Shown here piece after piece: positions 41,853 through 49,668 of a stretch of 61,822 nucleotides of DNA (the first letter of the stretch is position 1; each line of letters begins with the position of its first letter). Source of the stretch: Sanguibacter inulinus (lineage in GTDB: Bacteria > Actinomycetota > Actinomycetes > Actinomycetales > Cellulomonadaceae); contig NZ_JACBYE010000025.1 in NCBI RefSeq assembly GCF_013415325.1, positions 1 through 61,822 on the forward strand, read 5' to 3'. The position numbers and the translations under genes are program-made. Below the pieces are notes generated by a model that saw nothing but the letters and a program-made list of their open reading frames with translations, was not told the origin of the DNA and searched no databases.

Positions 41853-43142
41853 TCAGGGCACGTAGGCGACGACGACCTGCCCGTCGCCCTCGAGCGTCAT
41901 GTGACCCGCGTCGTGCGGGACGAAGACCGACTCGCCGCGGTCGAGCGTCGCGACAGGGCCGAGCGGCCCCGAGAGCGTGAGCCGCCCGTCGAGGCACAGG
42001 ACGATGCGCGGGCCGTCGTGCGTGACGAGCGCACTCCCGCTCACCGCCCCGAACAGCAGGGAGAACTCCGGGACGGGCGCCCTGTACGCGGTCAGCCCGC
42101 CAGGCTCGGCGCGCAGGACCGGCCGCTGAGGCGGTCGCGGCGCGTAGCTCGCGCAGGACATCAGCTCCTCGACGTCCACGCGCTTGGTGGTCAGCCCGGC
42201 GCGCAGCACGTTGTCCGAGCTCGCCATCACCTCGACACCGACACCGGTCAGGTAGGCGTGGACCTCCCCCGCGGCGAGGAAGACGGCCTCACCCGGAGCC
42301 AGGGAGACCCTGTTGAGCATGATCGAGACGAGCGCGCCGGGGTCGGCGGGGAACCAGCCGTCGAGGTCGAGCACGGTCTGGTCGGCCCGGGACGTCGAGA
42401 GCCCGGCGTCGATCCGGGCGCGCACGGAGGCCACGGTGCGGGCGAGGTCGTCGGTGCAGTCCACGTCGCGGGCCGAGAGCGCGACCTCGAATGCTGCGCG
42501 GACGCCGTCGGCGTCCGGAGACGCCCGCAGGGCCTCGCGCATCCTGGCGACGAAGTCTCCGTCGAGGCCCTCGAGCAGGGCCAGGGTGCGCGCCGGCCGA
42601 CGGAAGCCGCACAGCCCCTCGAAGGGGGTGAGCGCGAGGAGCATCTCGGGCTTGTGCTGGTCGTCCTTGTAGTTGCGCGACGGCGCGTCGAGCGCGATCC
42701 CCGCAGCGGTCTCCCGGCGGAAGCCTGCCCGGGCGACGTGCGGGTGCGGGTGCACCTGGAGGGACAACGAGGACTCGGCGGCCAAGATCTTCAGCAAGAA
42801 GGGCAGCCGAGGACCGTAGGCCTCGACGACCGAGCGGCCGAGCATCGCGTCGGGCGACGACCTGACGAGGGCCGCGAGGTCGACGGTCTCAGCCTCGTCG
42901 CGCGCCGCCGCTCCGGCGACAGCCGTCGCGAGCGAGGGGGCGAGCGGGTGCGCACCGAGCCACATCTCGGCGACAGGCTGGCCGTCTGGCTCCGCACCCA
43001 GGAGCTCCGGGATCGCAGTCGGAGACCCCCACGCGTACCGCTGGAGCGTGTTGGTGAGGCGGAAGACGCGGCGGGGCGCTGGTCGAGCGAGTGCGAGAGC
43101 CCTGAAGGCACGTGCACGAGGTGCAGGCTGTGCGTGGTGCAC
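41853..43142 (-). CDS. manA: Mannose-6-phosphate isomerase, class I
   Basis: A 429-residue type I phosphomannose isomerase interconverting mannose-6-P and fructose-6-P, feeding GDP-mannose. Zinc ligands are seen in LQVHPHP, HKPEMLLAL and GEVHAYL; VMASSDNVLRAGLTTKRVD is the catalytic-arginine region. GTG 43142 gives a ~25-residue basic extension before the conserved FRLTNTLQRYAWGS, and no closer start is visible. It lies 43 bp downstream of the purine permease gene. Confidence 0.93.
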   Translation of the reverse strand: MHHAQPAPRARAFRALALARPAPRRVFRLTNTLQRYAWGSPTAIPELLGAEPDGQPVAEMWLGAHPLAPSLATAVAGAAARDEAETVDLAALVRSSPDAMLGRSVVEAYGPRLPFLLKILAAESSLSLQVHPHPHVARAGFRRETAAGIALDAPSRNYKDDQHKPEMLLALTPFEGLCGFRRPARTLALLEGLDGDFVARMREALRASPDADGVRAAFEVALSARDVDCTDDLARTVASVRARIDAGLSTSRADQTVLDLDGWFPADPGALVSIMLNRVSLAPGEAVFLAAGEVHAYLTGVGVEVMASSDNVLRAGLTTKRVDVEELMSCASYAPRPPQRPVLRAEPGGLTAYRAPVPEFSLLFGAVSGSALVTHDGPRIVLCLDGRLTLSGPLGPVATLDRGESVFVPHDAGHMTLEGDGQVVVAYVP

Positions 43143-43185
43143 GGCTCGGATCCGTGGGGCCGGCGGAGCCCGCCCGACCCTCCGG

Positions 43186-44670
43186 TCAGAAGACGCCGAG
43201 GGCGTCGCCGAGCGGGCCGCGGACGAAGTACAGGACGAAGAGCACCGCGGCGATCCACATGAGCGGGTGCACCTGGCGGACCTTGCCGACCGCGATGCGG
43301 ATGACGACGAAGGTGATGAAGCCCGCGCCGATACCCGCCGTGATCGAGAAGGTGAAGGGCATGACGACGATCGTGAGGAACGCCGGGATGGCGAGCTCCA
43401 TGTTCTTCCAGTCGATGCCGGTCACCTGCATGACCATGAGGAAGCCGACGACCACGAGGGCCGGTGTGGCAGCCTCGGACGGCACCATCTCGACGAGCGG
43501 GGCGAAGAGGGTGGCGAGCAGGAACGCGACACCTGTGACGACGGAGGCGAGACCCGTGCGGGCACCGTCACCGACACCCGCGGCGGACTCGACGTACCCG
43601 GTGTTGGACGAGACACCACCGGCACCACCGGCGATCGCGGCGACCGAGTCGACGACGAGGATCTGGCGCGTCTTGGGGATGTTGCCGTCCTTGTCGACGA
43701 GGCCGGCCTCGGAGCCGACGGCGACCATCGTGCCCATGGTGTCGAAGAAGTCGGCGAGCAGGAGGGAGAAGACGAGCAGGATGACGGCGACAGCGCCGAT
43801 CTTCTCGAAGGAGCCGAAGAGCGAGAACTGGCCGAGGAGCGAGAAGTCGGGCCAGTCGATCACGCTGTCCGGGAGCTGCGGGACGTTGAGCTTCCAGCCG
43901 TGGGAGTTCAGGACGCCGTCGGCGCCGACCATCCCGCCGACCTTGGCGACGGCCTCGATGACCACGGCGACGACCGTGGACGCGATGATCGAGATGAGGA
44001 TGGCGCCCTTGACCTTGCGGACCATGAGCACGATCGCGGTGAGCACACCGAAGACGAAGACGAGCAGCGGCCACCCGGCGACAGAACCGGCGACACCGAG
44101 CTCGACGGGCGTGCCGGAGCCCGGGCGCACGAAGCCGGCGTCGACCATGCCGACGAAGGCGATGAACAGGCCGATGCCGACGCTGATCGCGACCTTGAGC
44201 TCGGGCGGGACCGCGCGGAACACGGCCTCACGGAAGCCCGTGAGGACGAGCAGCAGGATGATGATGCCCTCGAGCACCACGATGCCCATCGCGTCGGCCC
44301 AGGTCATCTCGGGCAGCGAGGCGATCGAGTACGCGACGACGGCGTTGAGGCCCATGCCGGCCGCGAGCGCGAGCGGGAAGTTCGCGACGAGGCCCATGAT
44401 GATCGACAGGACGCCGGCGATGAGTGCTGTCGCCGCGGCGATCATCGTGATGTTCGGCTCGTCGGTGCCGCCACCGAGCAGCTGGCCCGTGCCGTCCTGG
44501 ACGTTGCCGAGGATGATCGGGTTGAGGACGATGATGTAGCTCATCGCGAAGAAGGTGACGAGGCCACCTCGGATCTCGGAGGTGAGCGAGGAGCCCCGCT
44601 CGGAGATCTTGAAGAATCGGTCGAGCGCGCCTGCGGGCGCGGCTGTGTCACGGGTTGTGCTGTTCGCCAT
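43186..44670 (-). CDS. NCS2 purine permease (AzgA/PbuG type)
   Basis: A 494-residue, 12-14-helix proton-coupled permease for hypoxanthine, guanine or adenine. Markers are EIRGGLVTFFAMSYIIVLNP, FPLALAAGMGLNAVVAYSI, LADFFDTMGTMVAVGSEAGL and GGVSSNTGYVESAAGVGDGARTGLASVV. ATG 44670 is the start. It is divergent from the small DUF2530-like gene. Confidence 0.92.
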   Translation of the reverse strand: MANSTTRDTAAPAGALDRFFKISERGSSLTSEIRGGLVTFFAMSYIIVLNPIILGNVQDGTGQLLGGGTDEPNITMIAAATALIAGVLSIIMGLVANFPLALAAGMGLNAVVAYSIASLPEMTWADAMGIVVLEGIIILLLVLTGFREAVFRAVPPELKVAISVGIGLFIAFVGMVDAGFVRPGSGTPVELGVAGSVAGWPLLVFVFGVLTAIVLMVRKVKGAILISIIASTVVAVVIEAVAKVGGMVGADGVLNSHGWKLNVPQLPDSVIDWPDFSLLGQFSLFGSFEKIGAVAVILLVFSLLLADFFDTMGTMVAVGSEAGLVDKDGNIPKTRQILVVDSVAAIAGGAGGVSSNTGYVESAAGVGDGARTGLASVVTGVAFLLATLFAPLVEMVPSEAATPALVVVGFLMVMQVTGIDWKNMELAIPAFLTIVVMPFTFSITAGIGAGFITFVVIRIAVGKVRQVHPLMWIAAVLFVLYFVRGPLGDALGVF

Positions 44671-44744
44671 GGGGACTAGTGTGCCCGACCGTCCGCCGCA
44701 GCCTCACCACGATCTCATCACACCCGCGACACACCCGGACCACC

Positions 44745-44750
44745 TAGGCT
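44745..44750 (+). promoter_or_regulatory. -10 box TAGGCT of a leaderless gene
   Basis: TAGGCT is followed after six bases by GTG 44757, with no Shine-Dalgarno between. Confidence 0.55.
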
Positions 44751-44756
44751 GAGGGC

Positions 44757-45068
44757 GTGCGCACCTTCTTCGACCTCTTCCTCCACCCGGAACGGCGCCG
44801 ACCAGGCCCGCAGCCTCGTCAGGTCGACCTGCGCCGCGCAATCCTGGCGGGCATCGCTCTCTGGGCGGTGGCAGCTGCTGTGCTCGCCGTGGTGGGGCTC
44901 ACGACAGACCTCTCGGTGCGGTCGAACCTCGTGGTCTGCGCGACGGGCGGGGGTCTCGGTCTGCTCGCCCTCGCGTGGGAGCAGAACAACCGCCGCCGCT
45001 ACAGGGCCGTGGCCGAGACTGTCGACGTGGTCGACGGCACCGCAGCCCAGGACCGCACCCAAGACTGA
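44757..45068 (+). CDS. Small two-helix membrane protein (DUF2530-like)
   Basis: A 103-residue protein with a basic N-terminus (LHPERRRPGPQPRQVDLRR), two membrane helices (AILAGIALWAVAAAVLAVVGL and NLVVCATGGGLGLLALAW) and a short charged tail. It resembles DUF2530, a small actinobacterial family found beside NCS2 permeases. Function unknown. The -10 box suggests a leaderless mRNA. Confidence 0.7.
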   Translation: MRTFFDLFLHPERRRPGPQPRQVDLRRAILAGIALWAVAAAVLAVVGLTTDLSVRSNLVVCATGGGLGLLALAWEQNNRRRYRAVAETVDVVDGTAAQDRTQD

Positions 45069-45112
45069 CCCGGTCCGGACGCGACCGGTGCGGTCACCTG
45101 GCCCCCCTGCCG

Positions 45113-45952
45113 TCAGACGCGCCGGGGGCCGGCCTCGAGCAGCACACGCAGCTCGTCCGCGAGCGCCTCGTCGGTCGGCCCGCTCCGCGCGACCGAGGCC
45201 ACCACCCCGAGGAGGTCACCCGGGGTGTCGAGCCAGGCCCGCGGTGCCCGCTCGGAGACGAGCAGCCGCAGGAGCGCCTCGACCGCCCGGGCGTGCGGCG
45301 CCCAGTAGCCGCGCCCGGCAAAGCCGTCGCAGGCGACGATCCCGACGCCTGAGGCCGTGGTGATCTCGACGTCGAAGGCCGCTCCCTCGGGGTACCACTC
45401 GATGCCGATATTCCCGACGACGGCCGCGACGACGGTCGACAGCACCCCGGGATAGCGCCACCGGGTGGTCGGGGCGTCGATCTCAAGGGCCGCGAGGTCG
45501 CCCCACCGCACGAGGCCGCGCGGGACGCCGTCGTGGGCGCGGCCGTCGCCCGGGCTGTCAGCGGCGTCGAGGTCGTAGCCGTCGTCCGAACGCTCGTCGT
45601 AGTCGTAGCCGTCGTCGCGGTCGGCCCCGTAGGCGTCAGCGTCCTCGTGAGCGTCGTCGTCACGGTCTGCGGAGCGCTCGGCGTCGTCGTCCCCCTGACC
45701 GCTGATCGCCTGGATCCCGTCGGCGAGCAGGCGGACGTGCCGTCCGCCGGGGTCGCCGAGGCAGAGCACCCCGCCTCGGACGTTCGCGTACGCCACCCGC
45801 ACAGACCGGCTCCTCGTCTCGTCGGACGTCCCTCGACCACGACCCTCAGGCATCCTGCCCCCGGCCCGCCGGACCATCGTGCCCCAGCCGGACGGGCTCC
45901 ACAGCCCCAGGGACGCCGACGGCGGGCGTGCCGCAGGGTGTACCTGGGTCAC
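45113..45952 (-). CDS. Conserved-looking protein of unknown function with Asp-rich insert
   Basis: A 279-residue protein I do not recognise. After a basic N-terminus there is a compact segment VRVAYANVRGGVLCLGDPGGRHVRLLADGI, an Asp/Tyr-rich acidic insert (~85-130), and a C-terminal domain with GLVRWGDLAALEIDAPTTRWRYPG and GIEWYPEGAAFDVEITTASG. It has no clear signal peptide and starts 30 bp after the last chemotaxis gene on the same strand, so it may be read from that transcript. ATG 45853 is an alternative start. Confidence 0.6.
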   Translation of the reverse strand: MTQVHPAARPPSASLGLWSPSGWGTMVRRAGGRMPEGRGRGTSDETRSRSVRVAYANVRGGVLCLGDPGGRHVRLLADGIQAISGQGDDDAERSADRDDDAHEDADAYGADRDDGYDYDERSDDGYDLDAADSPGDGRAHDGVPRGLVRWGDLAALEIDAPTTRWRYPGVLSTVVAAVVGNIGIEWYPEGAAFDVEITTASGVGIVACDGFAGRGYWAPHARAVEALLRLLVSERAPRAWLDTPGDLLGVVASVARSGPTDEALADELRVLLEAGPRRV

Positions 45953-45982
45953 GACCGCCGTCGTAGAGGGGCTCTGCCAAGC

Positions 45983-46468
45983 TCAGACCACCAGCACCGA
46001 GAGGTTCCCCGGTCCGTAGCCGGAGACGTCGCACTCGAGGTCGAGGCGCGGCACGTAGGCCAGCACCCAGCCTGCGACGTCGTTCGGCAGCGCAGCCTTG
46101 GGCGGGTGCACAGCGCTGAGCCGCAGGTGCGGGGCACCCTCGGCGTTGAACAGCGACGCCATGACGTTGAGGATCTCGCCGGCGTTCTCGAGCAGCACGT
46201 CGGTCAGCTCTCCGGCGCCCACAGCGTTCTCCGAGGCGAGGGAGGGCATGAGGGCGATCGACGCGCCGGAGCGTGCCGCGAGCGGCACGTCCATGACGAC
46301 GATGGCAGCGAGCTGCATCTGGTCCGAGACGAACTCGGCGACGAGCGCACCGTCGGTGCTGCCGGGGTCGACCATCGGGCCGCCCGTGGCCACCGCGACC
46401 TCACGGCCGAGGAGACCTTCGAGCAGCTCGCGGACGTCGAGGGCGCTCGGCAGCGGCGTCGCGCTCAC
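45983..46468 (-). CDS. CheC/CheX-like chemotaxis phosphatase-family protein
   Basis: A 161-residue protein with the CheC/CheX/FliY look. The helix SLASENAVGAGELTDVLLENAGEILNVMASLFN carries the E-x-x-N pattern used to attack phospho-CheY. GTG 46468 overlaps the upstream response-regulator stop. As the last gene of the chemotaxis cluster it may dephosphorylate one of the two CheY proteins. A second such gene lies at 46864-47337. Confidence 0.6.
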   Translation of the reverse strand: MSATPLPSALDVRELLEGLLGREVAVATGGPMVDPGSTDGALVAEFVSDQMQLAAIVVMDVPLAARSGASIALMPSLASENAVGAGELTDVLLENAGEILNVMASLFNAEGAPHLRLSAVHPPKAALPNDVAGWVLAYVPRLDLECDVSGYGPGNLSVLVV

Positions 46469-46824
46469 GCGAGCACCGGGTCGATGACCTCGCGGAAGGA
46501 CTCCGCGGTGAACGGCTTCGCGATGAGGAACAGCGCGCCGGCGGCGGCTGCCTGGTCGCGCATCTCCTGCGACCCCTCGGAGGTGACGAACCCGAACGGG
46601 ATCATGCAGCCGGCCTGGCGGAGCGCCTGGAGCGCCTCGATCCCGGTGGCGTTGGGCATGTTCCAGTCCGAGAGGATGAGGTCAGGCTTCTCGGCGAGGG
46701 CCATGTCGTAGGCCTCCTGACCGTCGGTGGCCTCGATGATCTGCCAGTCGTACCCTGCCTGGCGCAGGGTACGGATCACGATCTGCCGCATCACGCGGCT
46801 GTCGTCGGCGACAAGGACGTACAT
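46465..46824 (-). CDS. CheY-like single-domain response regulator (second copy)
   Basis: A 119-residue receiver. The acidic pair is in VLVADDS; the phosphorylation site Asp is in LILSDWNMPNATG (about residue 54); the switch residue pair is FGFVTSEGS (Thr/Ser) and the conserved Lys is in IAKPFTAESF. It has no output domain. It differs clearly from the CheY at 47334-47717 and may bind another target or act as a phosphate sink. Confidence 0.88.
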   Translation of the reverse strand: MYVLVADDSRVMRQIVIRTLRQAGYDWQIIEATDGQEAYDMALAEKPDLILSDWNMPNATGIEALQALRQAGCMIPFGFVTSEGSQEMRDQAAAAGALFLIAKPFTAESFREVIDPVLA

Positions 46825-46863
46825 AAGGGGGGTTCCTCTCCTGCTTCTACTGGTGGTGCGGGC

Positions 46864-47337
46864 TCAGACCAGCGACCACAGCGACACGACGAGGACGTGG
46901 CCCCGCCAGTCGAGGGCGATGTCCTGCAAGAACTGCTGCTCGGGGAGCTCGGGGGCTGACTGTGCCACAGTCGGGAGCGAGAGCACCGCGGGGGCCGACA
47001 GCAGCGACTTGACGTTACCGCCCACGACGTTGGCGAGCTCACCGAAGGCGTCGGCGAGGTCTTCCTGGCCGACGGGCTCGGACGCGTCCATCATCAGCAG
47101 GGCGCGGGTGAGCTCGTCGGCTGCCGGACGCTCGGTGCGCACGATCGTCCGGACACCGAGACCGAGCTCGGCGACGGTCATGTCGACCCACGCGCTGAGC
47201 GGCTCGACGGGGGCCGGCACGGGCTCGAAGCGCTCGGAGACGAGCACCTCGCCGCCACCGTCGATCATGGCGGCGAAGACGTCTTCGGTGATGGTCAGGA
47301 TCTGCTCCCTGGCCACAGCCACAAGGTGGGCGATCAT
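46864..47337 (-). CDS. cheX: CheX-like phosphatase
   Basis: A 157-residue protein with the CheX/CheC signature QEDLADAFGELANVVGGNVKSLL (E-x-x-N and following G-G-N-x-K), then the usual strand region. CheX removes phosphate from CheY, replacing CheZ in many bacteria. ATG 47337 overlaps the cheY stop by 4 bases, and no CheZ or CheD gene is visible. Confidence 0.75.
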   Translation of the reverse strand: MIAHLVAVAREQILTITEDVFAAMIDGGGEVLVSERFEPVPAPVEPLSAWVDMTVAELGLGVRTIVRTERPAADELTRALLMMDASEPVGQEDLADAFGELANVVGGNVKSLLSAPAVLSLPTVAQSAPELPEQQFLQDIALDWRGHVLVVSLWSLV

Positions 47338-47717
47338 GCGTTCTCCTCTACGGGGAGCAGCCCGAGCAGCTCCAGCTTGTCCCGGAGAGCGTCCGGGGTG
47401 AACGGTTTGATGAGGTACTCGTGGGCCCCGGCCGCGAGAGCCCTGACGATCTGCCCGTGCTCGCTCTCGGTCGTGACCATCATGAGCGTGATGCCGCGCC
47501 AGGCGCGGTTCTCCCGGACCTTCGTGACGAAGGTGAGCCCGTCCATGACGGGCATGTTCCAGTCGATGCACGCGAGCTGGAACTCGTCGCCCACCTCGAG
47601 GGCGTCGAGAGCCTGCTGGCCGTCCCCGGCCTCGACGGTCTCGTAGCCGAGATCCTTGAGGGTCGAGGACACGATGCGCCGCATGGTCCGAGAGTCGTCG
47701 ATCACGAGTGCTTTCAT
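47334..47717 (-). CDS. cheY: CheY chemotaxis response regulator
   Basis: A 127-residue receiver: KALVIDDSRTMRRIV, phosphoacceptor in ACIDWNMPVMDGL (Asp near 54), Thr in MMVTTESE, Lys in LIKPFTPD. Phospho-CheY binds the flagellar switch. The ATG overlaps the cheR stop by 4 bases. Longer upstream reading frames are shadows. Confidence 0.93.
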   Translation of the reverse strand: MKALVIDDSRTMRRIVSSTLKDLGYETVEAGDGQQALDALEVGDEFQLACIDWNMPVMDGLTFVTKVRENRAWRGITLMMVTTESEHGQIVRALAAGAHEYLIKPFTPDALRDKLELLGLLPVEENA

Positions 47718-48532
47718 GCGGGTCTCCCTGAGTTCTGGTAGATCGAGCTGCGGCCGACCTGGACACGGGTCCAGGCGTCGTCGATGCCGACTGTGGTCTC
47801 TGCTGCCCCGAGGACGAGGAACCCTCCGGGGCGCATCTGCGGTCGCAGGCGCCGCAGGATGTCCCGCTTCACCTCGACGTCGAAGTAGATGAGCACGTTG
47901 CGCAGGAACACGACGTCGAAGGGTCCCCCTGCCGGCGGCGCGCTCAGCAGGTTGTGCTTGCTGAACCGCACCATCGACCTCACGTCGTCGGCGATCTGCC
48001 ACTGCGCGCCCGACTTGGTGAAGTGCTTGACGAGATAGGTCACGGGCAGGCCGCGGTTCACCTCGAGCTGGGAGTACAGGCCGGACTTGGCCTTGTCGAG
48101 GACCTCGTTGGACAGGTCCGTCGCGGTGATCTCGGCCCGGCGGGTGCCGAGCCTCTCGCGCAGGACCATCGCGATCGAGTACGGCTCCTGGCCCGTCGAG
48201 CAGGCCGCCGACCAGATCCGCAGGGGCGCGGCCGGCAGCAGCCTGGACGTCACTTCCGGGAGGATGTGGTCGGTCAACGACTGGAACGGCAGCGCGTCGC
48301 GGAACCAGCTCGTCTCGTTGGTCGTCAGCGCCTCGACGATCATCTCCGACTCGAGCTGGTCGGGGCGGGTGCGCTGGCTGCGCACGTACTCGTCGACCGA
48401 CACGCCGCGCCTGCGTGCGAGCGGCAGCAGCCGGCTCTCGACGAGGTACTCCTTGCCGGGGGCGAGGTGGATCGCGCTGCGTGCGCGGACGAGGTCAGCG
48501 ACGAAGGAGAAGCTCTCCGTGGTCAGGCTCAC
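47714..48532 (-). CDS. cheR: CheR receptor methyltransferase
   Basis: A 272-residue SAM-dependent methyltransferase that methylates receptor glutamates for adaptation. N-domain LVRARSAIHLAPGKEYLVESRL; catalytic domain NETSWFRD, SAM motif RIWSAACSTGQEPYSIAMVL, VFLRNVLIYFD and GFLVLGAAET. GTG 48532 follows the cheB stop without a gap. Confidence 0.95.
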   Translation of the reverse strand: MSLTTESFSFVADLVRARSAIHLAPGKEYLVESRLLPLARRRGVSVDEYVRSQRTRPDQLESEMIVEALTTNETSWFRDALPFQSLTDHILPEVTSRLLPAAPLRIWSAACSTGQEPYSIAMVLRERLGTRRAEITATDLSNEVLDKAKSGLYSQLEVNRGLPVTYLVKHFTKSGAQWQIADDVRSMVRFSKHNLLSAPPAGGPFDVVFLRNVLIYFDVEVKRDILRRLRPQMRPGGFLVLGAAETTVGIDDAWTRVQVGRSSIYQNSGRPA

Positions 48533-49639
48533 TCAGTTCACCTCCTGTGGTGCGGCGCTCGCCTGGACGAGGGCCGAGATGGTCTGCCCGATCTCGAGGA
48601 TCGGGACGATGCGGTGTGCGTAGCCGGCCTGGGCGGTGACGCCCGGCATGCCCCACACGACAGAGGTCTTCTCGTCCTGCACGACGATGGTGCCGCCGGC
48701 CTCGGCGATGGCACCCGAGCCGGCCTTGCCGTCAGCGCCCATCCCCGTGAGGATCACGCCGAGCAGGTCCGGGCCGATGCGCTCGAGGACCGAGCGGAAC
48801 AGCACGTCGACCGACGGCCTGCAGAAGTTCACGGGCGGACCGTGCGTGATGCGGGCGCGCAGGTTGCCGGCCTTGCCGTCGACCTCGAGGTGGGTGTCCC
48901 CAGGTGCGATGTAGATGCCGCCGGGGACGAGCGCCTGGCCGTCCTCGGCCTCGACGACCGTCGACGGGCCGAGCCTGTCGAGGCGGTTGGCCAGCTGACG
49001 GGTGAAGACCGCGGGCATGTGCTGCACCACGAGCATGGGGACCGGCAGCGGGACCGTGAGGCGCTCGACCACGCGGGAGAGCGCCTCGGGGCCACCCGTC
49101 GAGCAGCCGAGCACGACGGCACGCACGGGGTGGCGGCGCGCGCCCTGGCGGGGCGCTGCGGTCCGGGGTGCCGGCGGAGCACCGACGGCGGCCCGCACCG
49201 GGACCCCGGCCGCACGCTGCGGTGCCTGCCGGGCTCCGGGCACCAGGGCACGGATCTTCGGGATCAGCTGGTCGGCGACGGCCTTGAGCGACTCGTTGAT
49301 CGACCCGACGTTCGACGGCTTGGCCACGTAGTCCGACGCCCCGGCCGACAGCGCGTCGAGGGTCGCTGTCGCGCCCCGCTCGGTCAGGGTCGAGAACATG
49401 ATGATGGGCATCTGGTGGCCCCGCTTGCGGAGCTCGCGGACAGCCTCGACACCGTTGAGCTCGGGCATCTCGATGTCCATCGTCACGGCGTCGGGTCGCA
49501 GCTGCTCGACCTTGGCGAGCGCGAGCTTGCCGTTCGCGGCCGTCGAGATCACCTCGATACCGGGGTCGCTCTCGAGGGCCTGGACGACGAGGCGGCGGAT
49601 CACCACCGAGTCGTCGACCACGAGCACACGGATCGTCAT
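48533..49639 (-). CDS. cheB: CheB receptor methylesterase/response regulator
   Basis: A 368-residue protein: receiver (VLVVDDSVVIRRLV, Asp in VTMDIEMPELNG, KPSNVG), a Pro/Arg linker (~140-170), then the esterase with Ser in VLGCSTGGPEAL, His in VVQHMP and Asp in TGMGADGKAG. It removes receptor methyl groups when phosphorylated by CheA. Confidence 0.96.
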   Translation of the reverse strand: MTIRVLVVDDSVVIRRLVVQALESDPGIEVISTAANGKLALAKVEQLRPDAVTMDIEMPELNGVEAVRELRKRGHQMPIIMFSTLTERGATATLDALSAGASDYVAKPSNVGSINESLKAVADQLIPKIRALVPGARQAPQRAAGVPVRAAVGAPPAPRTAAPRQGARRHPVRAVVLGCSTGGPEALSRVVERLTVPLPVPMLVVQHMPAVFTRQLANRLDRLGPSTVVEAEDGQALVPGGIYIAPGDTHLEVDGKAGNLRARITHGPPVNFCRPSVDVLFRSVLERIGPDLLGVILTGMGADGKAGSGAIAEAGGTIVVQDEKTSVVWGMPGVTAQAGYAHRIVPILEIGQTISALVQASAAPQEVN

Positions 49640-49668
49640 GAGAGCACCTTGTCTGTCGGGAGGGAGAG

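Noticed and set aside
45051-45095. GACCGCAC/GTGCGGTC inverted repeat at the end of the DUF2530-like gene
   Set aside because: Stem of 8 bp with a 29-base loop; too weak to list as a terminator.
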